Shown: in pieces, positions 16,573-23,116 of the stretch
Numbering within the stretch: position 1 is the stretch's first letter
How the letters are laid out: each line of letters begins with the position of its first letter
DNA from: Sulfurimicrobium lacus
Lineage (GTDB): Bacteria; Pseudomonadota; Gammaproteobacteria; Burkholderiales; Sulfuricellaceae
Assembly: GCF_011764585.1 (NCBI RefSeq)
Contig: NZ_AP022853.1
Coordinates: forward strand, 310,001-374,000
Direction of reading: 5' to 3'
DNA length: 64,000 bases
Notes under the pieces: generated by a model
The model's input: only the letters and a program-made list of their open reading frames with translations
What the model was told of the DNA's origin: nothing
The model's database searches: none
Position numbers and translations under genes: made by a program

Positions 16573-16594
16573 GGGGTAGGACGATTCCTACCCC
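16573..16594 (-). terminator. Terminator of the signalling/corrinoid operon
   Basis: GGGGTAGG (16573-16580) and CCTACCCC (16587-16594) form an 8-bp stem around six bases. On the minus strand it is followed by TTTGCGTTTTTT. It lies 19 bp after the stop of the NarL-type gene. Confidence 0.85.
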
Positions 16595-16613
16595 TCCAAG
16601 ATGCCGTCAATGG

Positions 16614-17273
16614 CTATTCCGGCATCCTATTTTCCTCCGGGACGAGGTCGTGCCTGATGGCGTAGTGGATGAGCTCGGCAACGTTGGCGACATTCATCTT
16701 CTGCATCAGGCGGGTCTTGTGGGTGCTGACGGTCTTTACGCTCAGGTTGAGTTCGTCGGCGATCTCCGTGACGCTTCTGCCGCGCGCGATGAGCTGGAAG
16801 ATCTGGTATTCCCGGTCGGACAGGAGGGTATGGGGCGGCGCATCGCTCGTACCGCTCAGCATCTCGACCGCCAGTTTCTCCGCCACCGCCTGGCTCATGA
16901 ACAGGCCGCCTTTCGCAACTTTGCGGATGGCTTGGGCCAGTTGCGTTTCCGCGTTGTCCTTGCACAGGTAGCCCGATGCGCCGGCCTTGAGGGTGCGCAC
17001 CGCATACACATCCTCGGTGTGCATGCTGAGGACGAGAATCGGCAATTTCGGCCTTTCCGCCTTGATCTGCTTGATCAGTTCGACGCCGCTTTTGCCCGGC
17101 ATGGACATATCCAGCACCACCGCGTTCCAGTTCTCCGCCTGTATCCTGGCCAGCGCCTCGGCGCCGTTGCTCGCCTCGCCCGCCACCTCGATGTCGGGGT
17201 GTTCGGAAAGGATGTGTTTCACCCCCGCGCGCAGCAGGGCGTGATCGTCGACTATCAATATTCTCATGGGCAC
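16614..17273 (-). CDS. NarL/FixJ-type response regulator
   Basis: Two-component regulator of 219 aa: receiver domain at residues 1-120 (ILIVDDHALLRAGVKHIL, phospho-acceptor Asp in VVLDMSMPGKSG, Lys in ASGYLCKD) and a LuxR-type helix-turn-helix at about 150-205 (LSDREYQIFQLIARGRSVTEIA; LSVKTVSTHKTRLMQKM). The GTG at 17273 is preferred because GAGG lies ten bases upstream and it overlaps the kinase stop; ATG at 17267 is the alternative. It is the last gene of a seven-gene minus-strand operon, right after its likely cognate HisKA_3 kinase. Its target promoters are not evident in the window. Confidence 0.93.
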   Translation of the reverse strand: MPMRILIVDDHALLRAGVKHILSEHPDIEVAGEASNGAEALARIQAENWNAVVLDMSMPGKSGVELIKQIKAERPKLPILVLSMHTEDVYAVRTLKAGASGYLCKDNAETQLAQAIRKVAKGGLFMSQAVAEKLAVEMLSGTSDAPPHTLLSDREYQIFQLIARGRSVTEIADELNLSVKTVSTHKTRLMQKMNVANVAELIHYAIRHDLVPEENRMPE

Positions 17274-18409
17274 TATTCGTTTACCTCTTGATTCTTGGGG
17301 AAGATGGCAGCGATGCGGGTGCCTTTGCCCGGCACGCTGGCCATGTCGAATTTTCCGCCAAACATCTTGACCCTTTCTCGCATGCCGAGCAATCCGAAGG
17401 TCTTTCTCCCGTTGGATGGGGGGAGTCCGCTTCCGTCGTCCTGAACCGTCACATGGATTGCGTCGTCACCATCCAGAATTTCCACTTTCACGCTATGCGC
17501 GGCGGCATGGCGCGCCACGTTGGTCAGTGCCTCCTGGGTCAGGCGGAATATCGCTGTTGCCATGTCGTCGGCGATCCCGAACTCCTCCCGGTTCATGGTG
17601 AGCGCGCAGGGGATGCCTGAGTGTTCGGTGAATTTCGCCACGTGATTCTCGATGGCCGCCGCCAGTCCAAGGTCGTCCAGCATGCCCGGCCGCAGGTCCT
17701 CGGAAATGCGGCGCACGGCGTCTAGCGTTCTCACCACCAGCTGGTGTGCGGAAGCCAGCTTTTCGGCGATGCGCGGGTCGTCGCCGCTGCACTTGTTTAC
17801 CAGCCAGCCCAGGTCGATGCGCAAGGCGGTAAGCGCCTGCCCCAGCTCGTCGTGGATTTCGCGCGCCATGCGGGTGCGCTCCTCTTCGCGCACCGTTTGC
17901 AGGAAGCCGGTGAGTTCCTGCAGCTGCTGCCATGACGCCTGCAGCTTCTTTTGCGACTGCTCGTAGTCCGCCGTGCGCTCACGCACCCGCTGCTCCAGCC
18001 CGGTCTGCAGACGCCGCAACTCGATATGGGTGCGCACCCGCGCCAGAACCTCGTCGGGCTGATAGGGCTTGGCGACGAAGTCCACCGCGCCCAGCTTGAA
18101 GCCCTGGACCTTGTCCTCCGTCTCGTGCTGGGCGGAAAGGAAGACCACCGGGACATCGCGCGTGCGCGGATCGGCCTTGAGCCGGCGGCAGACTTCGTAA
18201 CCGTCGATGCCGGGCATGCGGATGTCCAGCAGCACCAGTTCCGGCGGCCGCTCCCGCGCCGAGAGCAGGGCCATTTCGCCGTCCTGCGCCTGGCGCACGG
18301 CATAGCCGGCCTGCGTCAGCAAATCGGAAAGCAGTTGCAGGGACGCCGGCGTGTCTTCGACGATCAGCACTTCGCCCGGACCAGCCGGGTTTTTCTCAGC
18401 CAAACTCAT
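17273..18409 (-). CDS. Receiver-HisKA_3 histidine kinase
   Basis: Soluble signalling protein of 378 aa: an N-terminal receiver (LIVEDTPASLQLL, LLDIRMPGIDG, FVAKPYQPDE; about residues 14-130), a coiled-coil linker, a HisKA_3 dimerisation domain with the phospho-histidine in MAREIHDELGQALTALRIDL, and an ATPase domain (LTQEALTNVARHA; QDDGSGLP; FGLLGMRERV). This is the NarX/DegS-like kinase class that pairs with the NarL-type regulator directly downstream. The N-terminal receiver suggests it is itself controlled by phosphorylation, perhaps from the hybrid kinase that begins the operon. It overlaps the HD-GYP gene by 14 bp. It has no membrane segment. Confidence 0.93.
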   Translation of the reverse strand: MSLAEKNPAGPGEVLIVEDTPASLQLLSDLLTQAGYAVRQAQDGEMALLSARERPPELVLLDIRMPGIDGYEVCRRLKADPRTRDVPVVFLSAQHETEDKVQGFKLGAVDFVAKPYQPDEVLARVRTHIELRRLQTGLEQRVRERTADYEQSQKKLQASWQQLQELTGFLQTVREEERTRMAREIHDELGQALTALRIDLGWLVNKCSGDDPRIAEKLASAHQLVVRTLDAVRRISEDLRPGMLDDLGLAAAIENHVAKFTEHSGIPCALTMNREEFGIADDMATAIFRLTQEALTNVARHAAAHSVKVEILDGDDAIHVTVQDDGSGLPPSNGRKTFGLLGMRERVKMFGGKFDMASVPGKGTRIAAIFPKNQEVNE

Positions 18410-19838
18410 ATCCCTCCCTGAACAGCTCCAGACATACGTTCACCACCGCCGTATCGTACAGCTTGCCGCGGTTCTTCCTGACTTCCGCCAACGCCTTCCG
18501 CACACCCAGCCCCGGGCGATAGGGGCGGTACGTCGCCATCGATTCGACCACGTCGGCCACGCACAGGATGCGGCCGGCGAGCGAGATCTGGTCACCCTGC
18601 AAACCGCGCGGGTAGCCACTGCCGTCGAGGTGTTCGTGGTGCTGGTACACCATCTGCGCCAGCGGCCAGGGAAATTCGATGTTTTTCAGGATATCGTAGC
18701 CGGCCTGGACATGGGTCTTGATCAAGGTGTACTCGATCGCCCCCAGCTTGCCCGGAAAGCTCAGGATCTCGGCGGGAATGTGGATCTTGCCGATGTCGTG
18801 GATGGTCGCGGCGAGAAAAATCCCGTGGATTTCCTCCGCCGGCAGGTGCATTCGCGCCGCGATGCGTTGCGCCAGGCCGGCGACGCGGCGCTGGTGCCCG
18901 GCGGTGTAGGGGTCGCGCATCTCGATGGTGGTGGCGATGGCCTGGACGGTTTCCTCCATGCTGTTTTCCAGCTGCGCCATGCTGCGCTTGCGCTCGGCTT
19001 CGAGCCGTTCGCGCTCGGTGATGTCCTGGGCCGCGCCGTCCCATGCTACGACGCCATCCTCCAGCGCGCTCGGCATGGCGTTGAGCAGGATGTGCCGCAC
19101 CCCGGCCCGCTTGTCGAGCCAGCGAAATGCCTGGTTGAGGCGCACGCCGTCCGTTTCGCAGCGCATCAGCGCAGCCTCGTAGGCTGCCCGGTCGTCGGGG
19201 TGGATGCCGCCATCGAATGCCGCCGCGTTCGCCAGCAGTTCGTCCGGCGGCAGCCCCAGCGCTTCCACAGAACCCTTGCTGACATAGGTGAAGCGGGCCT
19301 TTCCGTCGGGATAGCGCAGTATCTGGTAAAGCATTTCCGGCACGTTGTCCGCCATGCTGATGAAGCGGTGTTCCGAGGCGATGCGCGCGAGCGTGGTGTC
19401 GAACAGGCCGGCCACCGCGAGGTAAACGTTGAGCAACTCCCTGGACAGGGGCGCTGCGGCGTAGTGACCCACCAGCATCACGGTCGCGGTGCGGCGGCCC
19501 TCCGTCAGGGGCAGGAAGGCGAACGAGCAGGCCTGCTGCAGTTGCAGCGTGTCGGTGGCCAGAAAACCGCTTTCCAGCACCTGGGTGATGGTGTTCTGCG
19601 CAGCTTCGAGCAGCGGGGGGCAAAGGTCTTCATCGAGGGGAATGCAGGAATGGAGCAGAATTTTCCCATCCGGGCGCTTCCCGGCGAAGGCGACGATGTC
19701 CGCGTCGAAGAAGCGCGACATGACTTTCCCCAGCTCGCTCCAGATATCCCGGTCGCTGGTCAGGCCGGCGACGTATTGCGCCGTCTTGATCACCGCTTCT
19801 AGATAGGTTTGTTGTGCGCTGGAGGGCATTGTCTTCAT
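18396..19838 (-). CDS. PAS / HD-GYP cyclic-di-GMP phosphodiesterase
   Basis: Likely degrades cyclic-di-GMP. The 480-aa protein starts at the ATG at 19838, which follows an AGGAGA site; longer frames are shadows of the upstream gene. The N-terminal 170 residues look like a GAF-type sensor (VMSRFFDADIVAFAG, LPLTEGRRTATVML). A PAS domain follows (PEMLYQILRYPDGKARFTYVS; EDGVVAWDGAAQDITERE), then the HD-GYP domain with AATIHDIGKIHIP, KTHVQAGYDIL, YQHHEHLDGSGYPRGL and ILCVADVVESMA, so the metal-binding and GYP signatures are present. It overlaps the corrinoid-activase gene by four bases and the receiver-kinase by 14, firmly inside the operon. The sensed ligand is unknown. Confidence 0.92.
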   Translation of the reverse strand: MKTMPSSAQQTYLEAVIKTAQYVAGLTSDRDIWSELGKVMSRFFDADIVAFAGKRPDGKILLHSCIPLDEDLCPPLLEAAQNTITQVLESGFLATDTLQLQQACSFAFLPLTEGRRTATVMLVGHYAAAPLSRELLNVYLAVAGLFDTTLARIASEHRFISMADNVPEMLYQILRYPDGKARFTYVSKGSVEALGLPPDELLANAAAFDGGIHPDDRAAYEAALMRCETDGVRLNQAFRWLDKRAGVRHILLNAMPSALEDGVVAWDGAAQDITERERLEAERKRSMAQLENSMEETVQAIATTIEMRDPYTAGHQRRVAGLAQRIAARMHLPAEEIHGIFLAATIHDIGKIHIPAEILSFPGKLGAIEYTLIKTHVQAGYDILKNIEFPWPLAQMVYQHHEHLDGSGYPRGLQGDQISLAGRILCVADVVESMATYRPYRPGLGVRKALAEVRKNRGKLYDTAVVNVCLELFREGYEFG

Positions 19839-21433
19839 CTCTCCTGCAACGGCTGAAGGTAAAGATTGTCGAGAAACACCAGGTCGAAATCGGGATGCTG
19901 CGCCAGATTGACGATGCGCGCGCGGATGCGCAAGTCGCTCAGTTTTTCCGCCGCCAGGGACGACAGCATGACGTCGCAGCAGCCGGCGAGGGCGGTGTTG
20001 CCGGAGAGCTCCACCCTTTCCGGCGGCCCCGGCGGCAACAGGCCTATGGCCTGGGCGTTGGCGACGTCGAGGTAGCGCCCGAAGGCCCCGCCCACGCAAA
20101 CGCGCCGCAGGTCCTTCAGCGTAATCCCGGCATGGCCGCACAGCGCCAGGATGCCGACCCCGACGGCGGCCTTGGCGCGCTGCATGAGGTCCACGTCATT
20201 CTTGGTCAGCGTCAGCGCCGTTCCGCCGGCGCTGAAGGCATATCCCGTTTCGCCCGCGGTGAATCTGCCGGTACTGGACAGCTTGCCGGATTCGAGCAGG
20301 CAGGCGATCAAGTCCACCAGGCCAGACCCGCATATCCCGTGCGCGCGGTCGTCGCCGATGATGCCCCAGGCCAAGTTCCCCGCCGCATCGCACTTCACGC
20401 GGAACACCGCGCCTGCCTCGGCGGGCACGCCGCAGCTGATGCCGCTGCTTTCGAAGGCCGGTCCTCCGGCGGACGCGGTCACCCACAGTTCCCTGCCGTT
20501 CCACAGCGCGATCTCGGAATTGGTGCCGAAGTCGATGAATAGTGCCGGCGCCGCGCTGTCGATGAAGCGCGTCGCCACCAGCCCGGCCAGCAGGTCCGAG
20601 CCGACGAAGCCCGCCAGCGGCGCGACGACGTCGGCCTCGGCGAGGGGGTTCGCGCCCCACTGCGCGATCCAGCCGGACGTTTCCTCGGGGCGGCAATCCA
20701 CGAACCGGGTCCAGTATTCCGGCTGCAGCAGCAGGTGGAAATTGTGGCTGGTGAGCAGGGCCAGCATCGCCGTGTTGCCGACCACGGTGATATTGACCAC
20801 GCGGCGCGTGTCGAAGCCCTCGCGCGTGGCGATGTCGAGCAGCGCTTCGCCGATGGCCGCCACCACGGCATCGCTCATTTCCCGTGCGGCGGCGGGCGAT
20901 TCCTGTGCCGCCGCGAGGCGGGTGATGATATCGGCGCCGAAATTCTGCTGCGGGTTGCGGCCCCACCGGTCGGCGAGCCAGTGCCCCTTGGCCAGATCGA
21001 ACAGCGACAGGCACAGATTGGTCGTGCCCAGGTCCACCGCGAGGCCGCAGGGATGCCGGACTTCCGGCGGCAGCCATTTTCCCCCGGGACTGTGCGTCGG
21101 GTACGCCTCCACCCGGTCCGGGGGGGATTTCCAGTTCGACGGGGGCGCGGGGTTGAGGATTTCGATTTCGAGATCATGCGCCGGACTGAACTGGCAGGCG
21201 AGCCGCATTCCGCCCGCCAGCTGGGCTTCGCTCAGGTGCAGGCGCTCGTTCTGCGTCGCTTCGCCGTCCGCGCCGGAGAGCACGCGCACCCGGCACAGCC
21301 CGCATGCGCCGATGCCGCGGCAGCCGGAGCGCACGCGAAAATCGGTCGCGTCGAGGATGTCGCGCAGCGAATGGCCGGGGGCGAAGGCGATGCGGTGAGC
21401 CGCGCCGTCGATGCTGAGCAGCAGCTCGGGCAT
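19835..21433 (-). CDS. Ferredoxin-ASKHA corrinoid activation protein (RACo-like)
   Basis: Reductive activator that returns an accidentally oxidised Co(II) corrinoid to the active Co(I) state using ATP. The 532-aa protein has an N-terminal plant-type 2Fe-2S domain with Cys38-x5-Cys44-x2-Cys47 and Cys80. A linker follows, then a C-terminal actin-like ATPase domain (DUF4445) with CGLAVDLGTTNL, TVVGNTAM, LFIDFGTNSEIALWNG and CVGGAFGRYLD. Length and layout match RACo and O-demethylase activating enzymes. It sits four bases after a UroD-fold methyltransferase gene and one gene after a corrinoid protein, the partners it should act on, and is coupled by ATGA overlap to a cyclic-di-GMP phosphodiesterase. 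Confidence 0.9.
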   Translation of the reverse strand: MPELLLSIDGAAHRIAFAPGHSLRDILDATDFRVRSGCRGIGACGLCRVRVLSGADGEATQNERLHLSEAQLAGGMRLACQFSPAHDLEIEILNPAPPSNWKSPPDRVEAYPTHSPGGKWLPPEVRHPCGLAVDLGTTNLCLSLFDLAKGHWLADRWGRNPQQNFGADIITRLAAAQESPAAAREMSDAVVAAIGEALLDIATREGFDTRRVVNITVVGNTAMLALLTSHNFHLLLQPEYWTRFVDCRPEETSGWIAQWGANPLAEADVVAPLAGFVGSDLLAGLVATRFIDSAAPALFIDFGTNSEIALWNGRELWVTASAGGPAFESSGISCGVPAEAGAVFRVKCDAAGNLAWGIIGDDRAHGICGSGLVDLIACLLESGKLSSTGRFTAGETGYAFSAGGTALTLTKNDVDLMQRAKAAVGVGILALCGHAGITLKDLRRVCVGGAFGRYLDVANAQAIGLLPPGPPERVELSGNTALAGCCDVMLSSLAAEKLSDLRIRARIVNLAQHPDFDLVFLDNLYLQPLQER

Positions 21434-21437
21434 GGCC

Positions 21438-22448
21438 CTAGGCCCTCCGGCACGCCGCCACCATGGCGGCGATGTTTTCCGGTTTCGCCTCGGGCGGGAT
21501 TTCGCAGCCGGAGGAAAGCAGGAAGCCGCCGCGCCGGGCGAATGACGAGATCAGCAGGGCAGCGGCGGCGGCCACCTCGTCCGGGCTCGCTTCGACGAAG
21601 AGCAGCGATTTCATGTTGCCGTCGACGCAGGTGCGGGGCAGCAATCGCTGCACCTGGTCCGGTTCGACGTAATAGTCGAAGTTGGCGATGTCGGCGCCGG
21701 CCTCGGGGTAATAGGGCAGGGTGGCGGCCGTCGGCCCGGCGATGTTGAGCCAGTTGGCCAGCGCCCCGGCCTGGCGGAACGCGGCGAAAACCTGCTGCAG
21801 CCGCGGCAGCAGCAGTTCGCGGAAAAACTGCGGCGGCACCACCGCGGGCGACGCGGCGGGGTCGAACACGATGGGCAAATGGGCGCCCGCCGCGATCTGG
21901 GCGCAGCCGTAGCGGATCGCGACGGCGGTGGAAAAATCGAGAATCTGCTCGAATCGCGCCGGATCGTCCACCGCCAGGTAGAGCGCGGTCTCGATGCCGA
22001 GCAACTGGGTCGCCAGGGTCATCGGCCCGGCCACGCAGCCGGCCACCAGCGTCGTATCGCCCAGCTCGCGGCGCAGGATCGATGTCGCCTTGAGCAGTTC
22101 GGGCATGCGCCCGGCGCTGGCAGGATCCGGCATAGTCAGGGCCGATACTTCGCTGGAGAGCGTCAGCGCGTAGGAAATCACGTCCGGATACTGGTTTTCG
22201 CGGTATTGCAGCGTCGAGCCGAGCGCCTCGGTTTCCACGCACAGATCCATGAAGGCGAACACCACGTCGTGGCCGTAGCGTTCCAGCGTCCTGGCCTGGC
22301 ACGCGGCGAGCAGGGCGCCGTCGCGCAGATAATCGCGCAGCGCGACGCCGCCCACCGCGGCGGCGTGGCCGAACAGTTGCGGCACAGCCGGGGTGCGATC
22401 CGGTGGGGCGAAAGCCAGCGCGGCCTTGATGCGCTCCAGGCTGTTCAT
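21438..22448 (-). CDS. UroD-fold methyltransferase-like protein lacking the zinc H-x-C pair
   Basis: Member of the uroporphyrinogen decarboxylase superfamily, MtaA/CmuA branch, 336 aa. Family marks: MNSLERIKAALAFAPPDRTP, VAGCVAGPMTLATQLLG, FDPAASPAVVPPQFFRELLLP, and LLSSGCEIPPEAKPENI at the C-terminus. In MtaA-type enzymes a strand reading like LHICG supplies His and Cys to zinc; here the same place reads LNIAG (Asn235, Ala237), while the third ligand position, Cys315, is kept. It may therefore act on another acceptor or be non-catalytic. ATG at 22448 overlaps the stop of the corrinoid-protein gene. It is not hemE, judging by context and sequence. The substrate is unknown. Confidence 0.82.
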   Translation of the reverse strand: MNSLERIKAALAFAPPDRTPAVPQLFGHAAAVGGVALRDYLRDGALLAACQARTLERYGHDVVFAFMDLCVETEALGSTLQYRENQYPDVISYALTLSSEVSALTMPDPASAGRMPELLKATSILRRELGDTTLVAGCVAGPMTLATQLLGIETALYLAVDDPARFEQILDFSTAVAIRYGCAQIAAGAHLPIVFDPAASPAVVPPQFFRELLLPRLQQVFAAFRQAGALANWLNIAGPTAATLPYYPEAGADIANFDYYVEPDQVQRLLPRTCVDGNMKSLLFVEASPDEVAAAAALLISSFARRGGFLLSSGCEIPPEAKPENIAAMVAACRRA

Positions 22449-23083
22449 GGCGTCTCCAGCAACTGGTCCAGGTAGCGCGCCCCGTCGAAGGCCGTTTCGG
22501 CCACGTAATCGACATTCAGCGCCTGGGGCGAGGACTGCTTCAGCGCGGCGCCGCCGGCAATGACCTTGATGTGGGCCAGCCCTTTTTCCGCCAGCGCCGG
22601 CCTGACCTTGGCCACTTGCGGGATGACCGAGGTCAGCAGCCCGCTCACCAGCACGACCAGCGCGCGCTCGCGCTCGGCGGCGTTTACCAGGGTATCCACG
22701 GGGCAGTCCTTGCCCAGGTCGACGATCCGGTAACCCTTGCCGATCAGCACCATCCTGGTGATGTTCTTGCCCAGGTCGTGCACGTCGCCGAGCAGCGTGG
22801 CGATCACGCAGGTCGCCCGGCCCTGCTCGGGCGACAAGCCTTCCGGGTAAAGTTCGTTCGCCACTGCAGAAACGGCGCGCCCGACCAGCATGATTTCGAG
22901 CAGGTTGAAGCTTTCCACCGTGCACTTGTCGTCCAGCTGGCTCATCGCCGCTTCCATCCCCTCGGTCACGATGCGTTCGGGAACGACGCTCAGGGCAAGC
23001 AGGCGCCTGGCCTCGGCGAGGGCTCCGATGTGGTCCCCCTGGAGCAGGGTTTCCACCAGCTTGTCCATTCCAGGTTGGTTCAA
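22445..23083 (-). CDS. Corrinoid (B12-binding) methyl carrier protein
   Basis: MtaC/MtbC-type corrinoid protein of 212 aa. The N-terminal helical cap (about residues 1-88) contains GMEAAMSQLDDKCTVESF and a LLEIMLVGRA helix. The Rossmann-like cobalamin domain follows with the ligand motif D100-V-H102-x-x-G105 in LLGDVHDLGKN, the VSGLLTSV loop, and IAGGAAL. His102 would be the lower cobalt ligand. It is the first of three adjacent genes for a corrinoid methyl-transfer set (carrier, UroD-fold protein, activase). It lies 33 bp downstream of the haem-sensor hybrid kinase gene and overlaps the next gene by four bases. A substrate-specific methyltransferase is not encoded nearby. Confidence 0.93.
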   Translation of the reverse strand: MNQPGMDKLVETLLQGDHIGALAEARRLLALSVVPERIVTEGMEAAMSQLDDKCTVESFNLLEIMLVGRAVSAVANELYPEGLSPEQGRATCVIATLLGDVHDLGKNITRMVLIGKGYRIVDLGKDCPVDTLVNAAERERALVVLVSGLLTSVIPQVAKVRPALAEKGLAHIKVIAGGAALKQSSPQALNVDYVAETAFDGARYLDQLLETP

Positions 23084-23116
23084 GGCAATCTCGTCAAAGG
23101 GCTTTTCCTGAATTCA

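Noticed and set aside
21438-22448. Annotation as haem-biosynthetic uroporphyrinogen decarboxylase (hemE)
   Set aside because: The sequence follows the MtaA/CmuA branch, and it lies between a corrinoid protein and a corrinoid activase gene.
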